From NCBI GenBank assembly GCA_964035015.1, contig OZ035997.1, positions 66,584,904-66,648,903 on the forward strand: a stretch of 64,000 nucleotides of DNA, read 5' to 3'. Position 1 is the stretch's first letter, and every line of letters starts with the position of its first letter. Origin of the DNA: Corallium rubrum (lineage: Eukaryota; Cnidaria; Anthozoa; Scleralcyonacea; Coralliidae). Below the pieces are notes generated by a model that had not been told where the DNA came from, searched no databases, and was given only the letters and a program-made list of their open reading frames with translations. Of this stretch, positions 12,601 to 22,752 are shown in pieces. The translations under genes and the position numbers were made by a program.

Positions 12601-13645
12601 ACTGTGGTATTGGGGGAAGGTCACAAGACAGTGATGGTGATATTATGTGCTTGCTTTAATACTGTCAGTATGGTACTCCACTCGGATGCAGGAGCTGCTA
12701 GTAAAGGCATCATGGCAACAGTTGTGAGTGGAAGCTTTGATATAGTTATTTCAGAATTGTACGCTGCCCATGGAGGGCTCTTTGGATTCATGGAGTTTGA
12801 TCTTGCCAGCGATTGGCTTACTTTACCGATGGTACTGCAAAGTGTCCAACTAAGTCTTGTGCGCATCGTCGAGAGACAGTATCTTACCCTGCTCGAGCAA
12901 GGTTCTAATCAAATTCAAGTACTCTGTTTGCTGCAATTTCGGATTCTTGTTTGTCAGATGCTTCATGTTGTGGATTGCTTTCTGCGGCGCGCACATGTTT
13001 TGTCCAGCATGTACGGTGGTACTTAACATTGATGGTTAAAGCATCCTCTGGATTAATTGCGCTGCTTAGATAAATTTTGTACAATTCATTACCACAATTT
13101 TTAACGAAATCACAAAGCTGCTTTCCCCTGTTTTCACTTTGTATGGTGTGGACAGATTGTTTTTCACCATGGGTTTGACAAAAGAAGCAGATTTCCTTGT
13201 TGTATGTTGCAGTAAATGTGCGTGAAATCCATTGTGGCACGTCAGTTGTGTCATCGGGTTTGAGCTGGAGACATGATTTCGATTCAAGTGAAGGTCGTCC
13301 CGGAGCTCGAGAGAGGACAGCAACATCTTTGGAAGCAACTGCTTTCTCAAATCTGTTTTGGGCTCTTCTTAGTTTTTCTGAACTAACAGTGGTTTTTCTA
13401 CAACTACCATGGAAGCTAGTACTATTCTGTTTCAGATCATCTTCAGATAAACCTTCTAAACGTTTTCTTTCTGCAAACTTACTTTCGCCATACTTTCCAC
13501 GATTGAAAACGTAAAACAGAATGTTTTTATATGCATCAATGCTGATATTTTTATCCAGAGGCTCAGTTGTGTCTGTCTGACAAATAACGCACTTCTTATA
13601 ATCAGTTACTTCTTCAGTTCGTCTTTTTTTCGTCGGAATATCCAT
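9661..13645 (-). pseudogene. Widespread repeat-borne protein: N-terminal Cys motifs, XPG/PIN-like core, C-terminal CXC motif
   Basis: Blocks in order: 13645-12905 (paired CVICQ and CFFCQ zinc-type motifs); degraded middle (12866-11859); 11815-10433, the best preserved (460 aa), with VIVIDAMAVV, VIFYRYDIPNSLKEGTRQFR, STQEEADTRMILHAIDA and SPDTDVLVLAL; 10362-10129 with VKELRWFLFSKKQ and LPPTKAALEQ; finally 9906-9661 with MSCSCRKHNLKCTDMCGSC. I recognise the family as a highly copied invertebrate and fish protein of unknown function. The acidic set IDAM, EEADTR and SPDTD resembles the metal-binding order of FEN1/XPG nucleases; that link is inference. The ATG at 13645 gives the full N-terminus. 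Several frameshifts and a 164-bp insert break the gene. Confidence 0.7.
9975..10138. mobile_element. 164-bp insert with 8-bp target duplication inside the XPG/CXC gene
   Basis: GCAACATA occurs on both sides (9967-9974 and 10139-10146). Host-gene similarity stops at one copy and resumes at the other. The insert contains a hairpin in which ACGTTTC pairs with GAAACGT around CTGACGAAGGGCCTTCG (about 9997-10035). I have seen similar CTGAnnAAGG...GAAAC stretches in repeats of marine invertebrates. A second, looser relative is at about 19230-19281. Class unknown; its size and duplication fit a SINE or MITE. Confidence 0.55.
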
Positions 13646-14634
13646 TGCTAAAGAGATTACATTGTTTGATGTTTTTTTCCTGATAGTTCTTTAGGAGTCA
13701 TACACATTACAGCTTTGACTTACAGCCTCCACTTAATCTTTCAGTGCAAATTGTAATGGTCAAAATAAAGTGTAGTTGTGCAGTATATAGTTAAAAATGA
13801 ATGTTACAACAAATGATAAGGACTGCCAGTAATAGTTTATACCAGGCATGTTTGACAAATCATGAAAATAACATGCAATTACAAGGATTTACCAAACTTG
13901 TGACGCGATGCATTGTGGATAAAACAAGTGTGTAATTAAAAGAAAACAAATTAAATCACATTTCTTAGGTGTCTTGGAATTCTTTTTTTATTTCATGTTG
14001 TTAACTACAATTAAATGTACATATAGTCGAAAATTGAGTATTCTACATACCATTTTCGCGGCACACAACATTGAAGAAGTTAGAAGAAAAAAACAAGATG
14101 GCGGACTCAATTCAAGGTTAGGAGGAAACAGGCTGAAAGTGGGAAATAGTAAATTACACATCCTTTATGATTTATAAAACATATAATTTTCATTTAATAG
14201 AAGGAATATGCATGTTTCTTGATTCTGATAAGGATTTGTCAGCCGAAATAAAGATGGAATAGGTAATTTGATTTAGTCACAACTGACAGGTCGCCCAGTC
14301 ACTTATCTTTTCCAGTGCCTTGATATATTAATCCGCCAAACGGTATCCACTGCAAAACGAAAACACTTACGACAAAATACGATTAATAGACTTATCGGAC
14401 ATTAAAACAATAATGTTCTATAAATTGAAACGCCAAATGGACAGAAATGGCATTATTAGTTATTCCACTGGTTCAAGATATGATCAAAGAAATTATTCCT
14501 TTATCCGTTAACTCATAAACGTTATTGTGTGGACTATATTTTACTATGGAATACTTATTGGAGTGTTTGATCAATATATATTAATCATCTTTACGAAAAT
14601 CTCTATTTTTTATTGCGTTTTAGATGAAATTTAT
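13646..14634. other. Non-coding subterminal region of the XPG/CXC element
   Basis: Upstream of the gene start at 13645 and inside the right inverted repeat. AT-rich, with no motif-bearing frame. It presumably contains the promoter of the minus-strand gene, but no clear TATA or other element was identified. Confidence 0.5.
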
Positions 14635-14809
14635 AACTTCCTGATGATGTCATCATTCATTCCATAAAGAAATGACATCACCATATTTGAAAAAAATTGG
14701 TGATAAAGTTTATTTGACTTAGGCTTGAAACTATGGATTTCAGCAAAGAAACTAAAATGATCACTAAATTTTCACGGGAGTCATTATTTTGACACAAGGC
14801 CCCGGACTA
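14635..14809 (-). repeat. Right terminal inverted repeat of the XPG/CXC element
   Basis: Inverted partner of 9068-9240. It ends GGCCCCGGACTA at 14809 and is followed by TTG, the proposed target duplication. Confidence 0.75.
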
Positions 14810-15112
14810 TTGATTCCTCACGAACGAACGAAATCACAGGCAGAATATAAAGCGGTCTGAAGTTACCTGCGCGCAACTAACCTTCAGGGCAACGTAAAAC
14901 TTTCAGGGCACCACAATCTTGGCCTAGAAGACAAAACTCTCGCAAAACTCTTCACACTTGATGAAATTGACATGTCGTCGAAAAGCCACCAAAAATAACA
15001 AATTCACTTCCGGTTGCTTTCCGTGGCACCAAAAATATCGCTTGCTATTGATTCCTCTGTTGCGTTCAAAACATCGCGGTAAAATGTCGCGTCAAAAATA
15101 TACTATTGATTC

Positions 15113-15178
15113 CTAACGAACGAACGAACGAACGAACGAACGAACGAACGAACGAACGAACGAACAAACGAACGAACT
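15113..15178. repeat. Tetranucleotide microsatellite (AACG)n
   Basis: About 15 tandem copies of AACG with one variant near the 3' end. A short relative (ACGAACGAACGAA) occurs in the adjacent imperfect copy at about 14820, so the run expanded within a duplicated unit. Confidence 0.9.
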
Positions 15179-15243
15179 CACACACAGAATATAATGCGTT
15201 TGAAAGTTAGCTGTGCCCGCAAGCCAACTTTCAGGGCACCGCA

Positions 15244-15923
15244 ATTAGCTTTAGAAGAAATGGATCATAAACGAATACAGGAAATTATGTCCAAGGAATT
15301 CAATGCAGACTGGTTAATCAAGTGGAACCGAAATCCACCAGCCACTTCTCATATGGGCGGAGTCTGGGAGTGACAAATTCGTACAGCTCGATCAATTCTG
15401 TCTTCCTTGATGCGCGATTACGGACACGTACTGAATGATGAATCCTTATGCATGTTAATGGCCGAAGTAGAATCTATTAACAGTCGCCCATTGACTTTTC
15501 CATCCAGTGATGCTAAAGATCTGCACCCTCTGACACCAAACCACATTTTAACCATGAAATCCAAGGTGGTTATGCCTCTCCCTGGCAACTTTCAAAGAAA
15601 CGATATTTACCTTCGAAAGAGATGGAGAAGAATCCAATCAATACATGGCAAATATATTTTGGACAAGATGGAAGAGAGAGTATCTGCAAACATTACAAGC
15701 AAGAACAAAGTGGAATAAGCCCAGACGAAATCTCGAAGTAGGAGACATAGTTCTTATTAAAGATGATAACACGGCAAGAAACAATTGGCCCTTGGCACGG
15801 GTAATTCAAGTATCAACTGACAAGAAGGGGCTCATCCGTTCGGTAACAGTTAAGTCATCATCCTCCACTCTGGAACGTCCAATTGACAAACTTGTGCTTT
15901 TACTGGAAAGTAATAAACTTTGA
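15244..15923 (+). pseudogene. BEL/Pao integrase core end and C-terminal tail
   Basis: The frame resumes as ALEEMDHKRIQEIMSKEFNADW, then NPPATSHMGGVWE, whose Glu is the third catalytic residue. An in-frame TGA follows immediately (15371). The next frame (15407-15718) has SRPLTFPSSDAKDLHPLTPNHIL. A further shift leads to 15645-15923 with VGDIVLIKDDNTARNNWPLARVIQV, the conserved integrase tail (DUF5641-like) of BEL/Pao elements. The coding sequence ends at 15923, and about 150 bases of 3' non-coding sequence precede the LTR. Confidence 0.88.
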
Positions 15924-16054
15924 AAGATTGTATGAATACAGATAGAATATTGTTTTACTTAACATAACTAACAATATAAATCACAATTTTTATATTATCC
16001 CAGTAAGGCATGCACTAACTTTAATTTATCATTAGATGTGAGCGATAAACCCTC

Positions 16055-16070
16055 TTACAGGGGAGCCCAA
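16055..16070 (+). promoter_or_regulatory. Polypurine tract candidate of the BEL element
   Basis: Purine-rich ACAGGGGAGCCCAA lies immediately 5' of the LTR, the position expected for the plus-strand primer of reverse transcription. Confidence 0.5.
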
Positions 16071-16411
16071 TGTTGGTGTCATGCATAGTCAATTAGTCTA
16101 GAATTATATTAATTTATTCTGTTTATGGTATTCCCTCGTGTATAAATAGGAGCGGCTATACGCATAAATCAGATTCAATGGAGAAAGTTTTTCAACAAGG
16201 AAAGAAGCGTTCAACGTGTAAGGGAACAAACGAACAGTCTGTATACTGCTTGTCACAACGTTTTTGTACCGTATTATAGCGTATTATACTTTGTTAACAA
16301 GTGATAAGGAACGATTAATAAATACTATGAACGAGTATGAAGTGTTGTGAATAAATTCAAAACCCTGCTGATGCCGAACGAGACTAACGAAGATTTGCAT
16401 CGACACTACCA
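16071..16411 (+). repeat. 3' LTR of the BEL/Pao element
   Basis: Starts TGTTGGTGTC just after a purine-rich tract (ACAGGGGAGCCCAA) and ends GACACTACCA, giving an imperfect 10-bp inverted terminal repeat and the usual TG...CA ends. It contains a TATA box (TATAAATA, 16141-16148). Length 341 bp. The 5' LTR is outside the window, so identity between LTRs and the target duplication cannot be checked here. Confidence 0.75.
16141..16148 (+). promoter_or_regulatory. TATA box of the BEL LTR
   Basis: TATAAATA about 70 bp into the LTR, a normal spacing for the U3/R promoter of an LTR retrotransposon. Confidence 0.5.
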
Positions 16412-17984
16412 ATGCATTGAATCCTCGTCTTATATTGGACAACCAAGGGCCTAGCCTACTTATAACGAGAAATTACTATTGCGAATCAGGCCGACACTAC
16501 ATTCATGGTACGCATGGAAAGTTAATGGTAACGATTGGTCAGGTTGTGCACAGGCCATTCAAGCTAACACACAAGTATGCGTTTACCTTAGCATTTGTGC
16601 AACGGATCAGAGATTTCGTCTCTAACGGAATTTCTTTCAACTACTTGCAAGTGAATTACATGGAATGGCAGCTACAGGATTTCATGGACAGGAAACAAGA
16701 ACACTCTGAAACGTTTTGGAATTCATACAAGCAAAAGATGATGGCACTTTGTCCGAGCGACGATCTACTTTGCGATATTTTCCTGAAGGATTTCGAAGAT
16801 CGAAAATATCTGTACGAGGATGCAATGCGCTCAACCACAGCTACTGGATTAATGGCAGACCATACATTTAAGGTATGATGGGCTTTATGAAATCATTTAT
16901 TACACATTAAGTCAGTATTACTGTAAATCCTTAAACAACTGATGACAAAAAATGAACAAGTTTTACATGTGCGCTATTTACCAGCCTAGAAAAATGCAAC
17001 TGCGATTGGAAAGTTAAATTTGTACCAAGCACAGAGTCGAGGAAGCTATACACTTACTGGAATTTTGGAATTGCGGGAAAGTAAGGTCAATCAAATCAAT
17101 CGAGCATTCGCCTTAGTCGTAGCTTTGACTTTGCAGTGCACCGAAGTTTGTACTGCCGACAGCTTGGCCAGACTTGTTCTGGCCTAGCTTGGCCAGACTT
17201 GTTCTGGCCTCTCGCCCTTGGTCAAAAAATAAAAAATTCAACGCGAAGTATGCTTCTCACTAACTTCTCAAAAGTTAGCCACTGACGAAGTCATAAAGAT
17301 ATACAAACTAAAAAGTTATACACTATGTAAATGAGTACTTCGCTTCTGCTAAAATTACTATACATCCAGAGCGATGGAAATAACAGAAAATTTAGGGCAT
17401 AACTCGCAACCAAATGTCAACATCCGTCCGTCCGCACCTTTTAACACCTACAGTCACTCTTTACTTATCCGAGTGCCGAGTTTCCGGCAGCGGTGCGTTA
17501 CGTGGGCGGATGTAGCCTAAAATCTGACCGTGGCCCACAATCTAGGGGGTCCGGGGGCATGCCCCCCGGAAAATTTGAATGGGCCGCCTGTGATCCAATA
17601 TAAAATCTAGATCTTGTTAGACAATTTAATCTGGTGAGAGGCCCGCTCTAAGTTTTATTTTAGTTTATGGAAACGGCTGGAATGATGTAATCTTGTTACA
17701 TTGCATGCATGTCAGACGGTTTTTGCAAGAGTTTAGAAACAGCAGTTTTTCGTTTCTCAATTCTTGACAGTTTCCAACATTTTTGCTTTCCTAAAATCCT
17801 GTTTGTTTGCCTTCAAATATAGATTTAAAAAAGGTAGACACCATGCAGGCGCGTCGGATTACAAGGATTTACAGAATTCTAAAGGTCCAAGAACGTCATA
17901 AAATACTCAAAAGACAACACTTTTCTGGACATTATATCCGCATTCAAATTTCTTTATTATATCTTTATTCAAAGTCGTGCGTTA

Positions 17985-18464
17985 GCTAGCCTTGTTTATT
18001 ACTGGCCTTGTTAAAAAGTGGGGAGGGTGCCCAAACATGGTCCTGGACTGCCTGTACCAGTTATTGGTGAGTTGAAGCCAGTATTTCTTAGGCTTAGTGG
18101 TGACAGCCTGTTGTCAAGATGTCTAGATGGTAAAACACAAAACCAAAATGAATCGCTAAATGCTATGATTTGGGAACGCCTGCCCAAACAAGTATTTGTG
18201 GGGTCAGATGTCCTGTGGCTCGGGGTTTATGATGCTGTTGCACATTTTAACATTGGTGCCAATGCTGCAGTGCAAGTGTTGAACAGTATGGGCATTATTC
18301 CTGGAGAATTTTGTTTACAATCATGTAGTTCAACAGATCAACTTAGAGTAAAGAAGGGAAACTATAAGGCGGATGAAAAGAACAAAAAGCAACGGAAAAT
18401 TATTTGGGCGAAAAGAAGAAAAAAAAGGAGACAAGGAACAATCAAGAGAAGGAGTGACATATAA
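17985..18464 (+). pseudogene. Mutator-like transposase C-terminal fragment
   Basis: The frame reads PVIGELKPVFLRLSGDSLLSRCLDGKTQNQNESLNAMIWERLPKQVFVGSDVLWLGVYDAVAHFNIG, then a basic tail (KKQRKIIWAKRRKKRRQG). The GKTQNQNESLNAMIW stretch is the conserved C-terminal NES block I associate with the Mutator-like transposase domain of invertebrates. Only the last about 140 residues are present, with nothing upstream to complete a catalytic domain. It ends at a TAA (18462). Confidence 0.6.
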
Positions 18465-19242
18465 TTGTGGTTCATTCCCATAGTGAGCATCAGATAGAGC
18501 ATCATGAGATATGTATAATATTTGATTTTTATTGATTGTATATAACGATAAATCTTTAAAGAGCGTTTTCTCAAAATTAACTTTTTGCACTTTAAAAGGA
18601 TATCTCAAAAACTATTTGATGAAACTATCTGAAATTTTCTGAGCTAATTAAAACATAGTTTGCTTAAATGCTAAACCTAAAACTTAATGTATCATGTACA
18701 CTGATCATCACTAAATTGAACCCGAACTACCACATTGTACAATTATTATGATATGGACATTAATATTTTGTAAAAAGGCATGGAAATTATGTATTTCTTA
18801 GGTTCAGCATCTAGATTTATCTTTCTAGGTTGCCCCTATAACATTTATTTGTTCCCCTTGACATTATTTGGATCTGAATCTTTTTTAAAAAGAGGACACT
18901 GAATCACCATTGGGAGTCTGTATCTTGGTTACCATGGCAACAATCAGCACATAAACTATACTGTTGTTATGCTTTTACCTATATGTATCCAACCAAACGA
19001 TAAGAAATTAGATTTAGGCTATTTGACGGTAGGGCATTTGTATTTATTTATTTTGCTGATTGGAGTCAGCAGTTATTCATTAATATATTCTGTAAACGCC
19101 AAGAACGGCAAGACGTTTAAATAGAAACCCTTCTAGACACTCGTAAGTTTAATTCTTTGAACGTTTTCATGGCGATAAAGTAATATAAATAAGTTTTGTG
19201 GAAACACCACGTAAAATATTTCTTTGCTAAGCTTTCAAGCTG

Positions 19243-20580
19243 TTGACTCAGGCCTTTATCAGAGCAATTTGCTCTGATAAAGTACTTTTGGACCTGTTTT
19301 ACGCGACGCAAAGCCTTACAAAAACTATCGTGAAATGTCATTCTTTCCAAGCTAATTGTAAGCATGATTGTGGTATGTTATTTAGATGTAATGATGATAA
19401 GGGAGTTCAACAGCTAAAAGCAACTCCGCCCAAGGAGATACTATTAGTCCATTTAGATCGTTTCGCGGCGAAATGGAAACACATATCGGAAACATCACCT
19501 GAAGAACCTCTAGTTCGAGAATCCTTTGATAAAGAAGTAGTGAACTTGAGGAAACACATCATACAGGGATGTTTATCTGACATTCCACCTGGATATTCCA
19601 CAAGTATAAACGAAAGCTTGCATCAAAAAATAAACGAACTTTTTGCTGGCGCAGAAATGGGCCCAGAGCTAGCTGTTGCGTTACTCACCGTTTTCTTCTA
19701 CGCATGGAATTCACGACAAAGGAACAAGATAAACGGAATTTCAATTGTAGAGTCATTGTCATCATTACCACTCCGTGGAAGCACAGTTAACTTACAGCCG
19801 GAGAGATTTGGAATAGGTAGCAATTTTAACGACAATAACGACGATAATTCGAAGGAGCAGGAACACAATGATGAACAATACCAAAATTCTGTTATATTTA
19901 AACACGCAATGTCAATGCTACGTCTACATAATTTCATAAAAACGTCCAGCAATAACGGCAGCGAGTTAAGGTGGCAAGACATATTCTTCCACAATGAAAT
20001 TCTAGGATACATTTTTGGTGGATCGGGGAAAGAAACAGAACAGGAACAAAACAGTGAAGACACAGCCAAAAAGACAAAATCAAAGGCGGACTATATAGCA
20101 GCTCGGTTTGGGATGCAGGTCGTTCCTATTTCAAAGGACCGAAACTGTCTGTTTAATGCTGTGACCTTCAGTGTTTCCCAACGTTTCTCCAAGTCGAAGG
20201 GGGTAAATAATGCCTCCCATTATGTTGAATTAGGCATTCAACCGTTTTCTACTGTTGACATCTCTCAATCACTACGAGACATCATGACGAACGAACTAAA
20301 AACAAACAAAACAAAGTACTTGCCATTCCTACAAAATGTTGACGAAGAACACTACGATTACATAGTGGATACATTTAGGCGACCAGGTGTATTTGCCGGT
20401 GATATGGGTGATCTCATGGTAAAAGTCATAACAAATGTTTTTAAAACACCGCCGATATTGCTGACAAATATAACCAACTACCACGTCATTACTGTGAAAC
20501 CAGTCGAGTTTAACGACACAAATGATAACGTTTTTATAATGTTCGCGCGAGACGGACCTGGATGGACACTGACGCACTAA
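19243..20580 (+). CDS. Transposase C-terminal half fused to OTU-like domain (445-aa open frame)
   Basis: Longest uninterrupted coding frame in this part of the window. Residues about 1-13 come from the flanking palindrome and are not native. Residues about 14-160 are the transposase part (LDLFYA, PPKEILLVHLDRF, IPPGYSTSINESLH, LLTVFFYAWNSR). An acidic, low-complexity linker (NDNNDDNSKEQEHNDEQ) spans about 190-215. The OTU-like region starts at about 290 (ADYIAARFGMQVVPISKDRNCLFNAV, with putative catalytic Asp and Cys) and runs to the end. OTU domains cleave ubiquitin-type linkages; here the role is unknown. The true start is lost. Confidence 0.6.
   Translation: MTQAFIRAICSDKVLLDLFYATQSLTKTIVKCHSFQANCKHDCGMLFRCNDDKGVQQLKATPPKEILLVHLDRFAAKWKHISETSPEEPLVRESFDKEVVNLRKHIIQGCLSDIPPGYSTSINESLHQKINELFAGAEMGPELAVALLTVFFYAWNSRQRNKINGISIVESLSSLPLRGSTVNLQPERFGIGSNFNDNNDDNSKEQEHNDEQYQNSVIFKHAMSMLRLHNFIKTSSNNGSELRWQDIFFHNEILGYIFGGSGKETEQEQNSEDTAKKTKSKADYIAARFGMQVVPISKDRNCLFNAVTFSVSQRFSKSKGVNNASHYVELGIQPFSTVDISQSLRDIMTNELKTNKTKYLPFLQNVDEEHYDYIVDTFRRPGVFAGDMGDLMVKVITNVFKTPPILLTNITNYHVITVKPVEFNDTNDNVFIMFARDGPGWTLTH
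19253..19281. repeat. Perfect palindrome at the edge of an insertion
   Basis: CTTTATCAGAGCA and its reverse complement are separated by ATT. It abuts the position where transposase coding resumes, so it may be a terminal hairpin of the inserted element. Confidence 0.7.
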
Positions 20581-21145
20581 CTGAAGTATCTACAGACGTA
20601 AACGACCAAACAAAAGTAAATGACTGTAACGAAGAAAGGAAATGTACTTGTGGCATGACCAGGAAAGAGATAAAAGAAACGTGTAAATGTCAAGACAAGT
20701 AATGGACGTACCTATTCGTCTCGTTGCCCTTGTCTACGTAATGAACAGGAATGCGGCGATTCCTGTCGCTGTAAAGGTTGCCAAAACCCATTGGGTAAAA
20801 ATATAAACGAATGTGCGGAAGGGCAACGTACACAGAAAAGCAGATGTAGGGCGAAGACGGATACGAGTGGTGAGCGAAAGGACGGCTCAACATACATGGA
20901 AATGAAAATGAAGAAATTGCATATGGCAAGTGGACGGGTGAAGAAAATTTCCTTTTCCTTCAGCATGTTATCGTGAATCCTGAACTAATAGATTTAGCTC
21001 AGGTTTGTTAAACTTAATTTGCAATGCTTCCATTATGAATAGTTGATTAGTGTTAAATAAATTATTTGAATAAAGAATTTTATAGTTGTTGAAAATTAAG
21101 TTTTTCATACTGGTAGTCAAGTTAAAAGAGAAGGAAAGATCGTTA

Positions 21146-21168
21146 AGTCAGTCAGTCAGTCAGTCAAA
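21146..21168. repeat. GTCA microsatellite with flanking inverted repeat
   Basis: Five GTCA copies run into GTCAAATTGATGGTG; the exact inverse CACCATCAATTTGAC lies at about 21268-21283. The about 115 bases between can be read as ASLSEHATTHNTSAIAKHFLQCEHAQF on the plus strand, reminiscent of retroelement endonuclease tails, but too short to assign. Confidence 0.5.
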
Positions 21169-21329
21169 TTGATGGTGCAAGTCTTTCAGAACACGCTACT
21201 ACACACAATACAAGTGCCATTGCCAAACACTTCCTACAGTGTGAACATGCACAATTCATTGCCGACATACACCATCAATTTGACCGACTTAGCGATAGTT
21301 CCCAGTATCCACTTTTATTTTTTTGCGGT

Positions 21330-21410
21330 CCGGTATCGATCTGATTCGCGCGCTCTGATTGGCTTAGCGAGCGGTCCGTATCACACGATACGGACCCCGA
21401 TACGGACCGC
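21330..21410. repeat. Hairpin repeat (GGTCCGTATC ... GATACGGACC)
   Basis: GGTCCGTATC and GATACGGACC face each other across ACAC at about 21372-21395. Further copies of GATACGGACCGC and CGGTCCGGTATCG lie alongside. A related CGGTCCGTATAG occurs in the MITE at 22254. Confidence 0.65.
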
Positions 21411-22253
21411 TGCGGATTTCAAAACAAAAACAAAAAAGTTTTTTAATATTTCGTATACTCGACGCTTTTCACTACTTTAGACTACAATAGAATGCCAGTA
21501 AAAACAAAGTAAGATGGTTTATCCAAATGGTTTTGACAACTTCATGTGAAAACTGCGAATTTTAAAAGAAATGCTGGGAAAACTATGACAAAAAAAAATT
21601 TACGAGCGACATCTATAAAGTTTTCAAGTATTATTGCTCAACGACGTATGAAAACAGTTTAAAACGGTAGACAAAACATATACATGAACTTGTGAACATA
21701 GTATTTTGAATCACTACATGTAAATGAAACTATATAGACTATATATAAAAAAACATACCACGAGAAGACAGAAAAGCTGAAACCTTTTGACACTAATTTT
21801 TTCCACATGCGAACCTCATCGTGCCATATGTCTTTGAAAAAAAGTTACAAATGACTAAGAACAAGCATTTTCGTCTTCGAACTCGAACAACACACTTTCA
21901 ATTTCCATGGAGTCAGTCGAGTATTCAAAGCGACTTTCCAAGCGAACAGCCAAAAACGAGCAAGCGACGAAGAAAAACGACGAAGAATCTTTATCAACTA
22001 AACTTTAAAAACACTTGGCCTGCATTCTAAATTCCCTTCGTAACTGGGATCTTCACGTTTTAACTGTTTTTCACCACAAAAAAAGGTTCCAAGCTTCCCT
22101 GTCAGACTGCATGTCGGCAGTTGTTTACTGTCGAACGATAAACTTTGGACTTTTTAATATCACGTGAACGTCATCTCGATTACGCAACTTTATTCAATTA
22201 TGTTAATTTACTAATTATGTAAATTATAAATTGTGCGATTAGCAAAAAAATAA

Positions 22254-22402
22254 ATATGTTATTTACCGTTTTGGTCGGTCCGTATAGAAAAATATTTGCC
22301 CTTGGTCTCAAAAATGTCCCTCGGCCTCCGGCCTCGGGCCTTTTTTAAGACCTCGGGCAAATATTTTTCTGTACGGACCTCCCAGCCGGTAAATAACATA
22401 TA
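22254..22402. mobile_element. Hairpin MITE-like element
   Basis: The arms ATATGTTATTTACCG...GGTCCGTATAGAAAAATATT and their inverse (AATATTTTTCTGTACGGACC...CGGTAAATAACATAT) flank a GC-rich centre CCTCGGCCTCCGGCCTCGG. Total about 149 bp, nearly fully palindromic. No coding capacity; typical of a MITE or foldback element. Confidence 0.75.
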
Positions 22403-22752
22403 TATATTTCCCCTGCAGATACTGTCAAATTTGTAGTGTTGCAATTTAATTTTAAAGTTATTTACTCTTTAACTTCGTTCGGTAGCATATTCCAGTATTG
22501 GATAACCCTGCGTTTAAAAAAATCCCCATTTTTACCGACTGATGGACTTGATATGGGTAATAAATTTCTTCCAGATCTCAAGGTGCAAAACATTGTGTGA
22601 CCATAATCCACAAAACCCTTTGTAATCTTAAAGGTTTCAATCAGGTCCCCATGAGCCCCTCGCTCTAACAATGTAGCAAGCCTCAGTTTTAACAGTCTTT
22701 CCTTATATGACAATGCTTCAAGCCCTGCAATGCACTTCGTGAATCTCCGTTG

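Larger units (their letters stand above)
9068..14809 (-). mobile_element. 5.74-kb TIR element encoding a XPG/PIN-like protein with CXC motif
   Basis: Both ends begin TAGTCCGGGGCCTTGTGTCA and form inverted repeats of roughly 170-180 bp (9068-about 9240 and about 14635-14809), about 85% identical by eye. The flank TTG occurs on each side (9065-9067 and 14810-14812), consistent with a 3-bp duplication. A related sequence at about 15040 reads CTATTGATTCCT without the insert, which supports the site assignment. The interior holds one multi-block minus-strand gene (13645 to about 9660). No DDE transposase motif was recognised. Superfamily unknown to me. Confidence 0.7.
5407..15243. mobile_element. 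Composite insertion in the BEL integrase
   Basis: About 9.8 kb separates integrase blocks two and three. The ends carry a short inverted repeat: GCGGTGCCCTG at about 5409-5419 and CAGGGCACCGC at 15233-15243. A segment after the left end (5421-5456) is repeated in direct orientation at 15059-15096. Two adjacent imperfect copies of about 110-150 bp (starting ACTATTGATTCCT at 14806 and about 15103) close the right side. Contents are non-coding sequence, a minus-strand LINE, about 1 kb of non-coding DNA and the TIR unit at 9068-14809. Whether the outer shell is a single transposon or layered insertions is unresolved. Confidence 0.5.
1..16411 (+). mobile_element. BEL/Pao LTR retrotransposon, 3' part, with two large nested insertions
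   Basis: Retroelement enclosing the first quarter of the window; its 5' end lies outside. Coding blocks in order are a Pao-type peptidase/RNase H region (1-about 640), integrase zinc-binding and start of the core (about 700-1019), middle of the core (5263-about 5406), end of the core and integrase tail (about 15244-15923), then a purine-rich tract and one LTR (16071-16411). The three integrase DDE residues are all present: Asp in AVDYFG near 921, Asp in SDRGT near 5348, and Glu in GGVWE near 15368. They now lie 14.4 kb apart because a LINE and a composite insertion separate them. Frameshifts near 240 and 700-750 and a stop right after GGVWE (15371) show that the copy is dead. Confidence 0.85.
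16879..19281. other. Insert region between transposase blocks
   Basis: Mostly non-coding. It contains a 25-bp direct duplication (17161-17185 and 17186-17210, starting AGCTTGGCCAGACTTG), a GC-rich hairpin with CCGGGGGCATGCCCCCCGG (about 17551-17569), a Mutator-like transposase tail (about 17985-18464) and, at the right edge, a palindrome at 19253-19281 (CTTTATCAGAGCA, 3-base spacer, inverse). The right edge is exactly where transposase similarity resumes. The left edge, AAG|GTATGA at 16875-16880, could also be a splice donor. Confidence 0.5.
16417..20960 (+). pseudogene. DDE-type transposase with OTU-like protease and CXC motif, interrupted
   Basis: The N-terminal block (16417-16878) reads PFKLTHKYAFTLAF, YLQVNYMEWQL and ends ADHTFKV, which resembles the first-Asp block of a transposase family. 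Similarity resumes at about 19282 with VLLDLFYATQSLTKTI (second Asp) and CLSDIPPGYSTSINESLHQKIN (Glu/Asn block). The same 445-aa frame (19243-20580) then has an OTU-type cysteine-protease signature, ISKDRNCLFNAVTF, and ends GPGWTLTH with a His near the C-terminus. After a frame change at about 20580-20710 a CXC zinc motif, RCPCLRNEQECGDSCRCKGC, follows (about 20727-20790). The family is recognised from memory and remains unnamed here. About 2.4 kb of foreign DNA separates the first two blocks. Confidence 0.6.
20981..22250. other. Non-coding, repeat-derived interval
   Basis: No supported gene. Apart from the two short repeats listed separately the sequence is AT-rich. The open frames at 21169-21480 and 21821-22030 lack recognisable domains. 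Confidence 0.5.
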
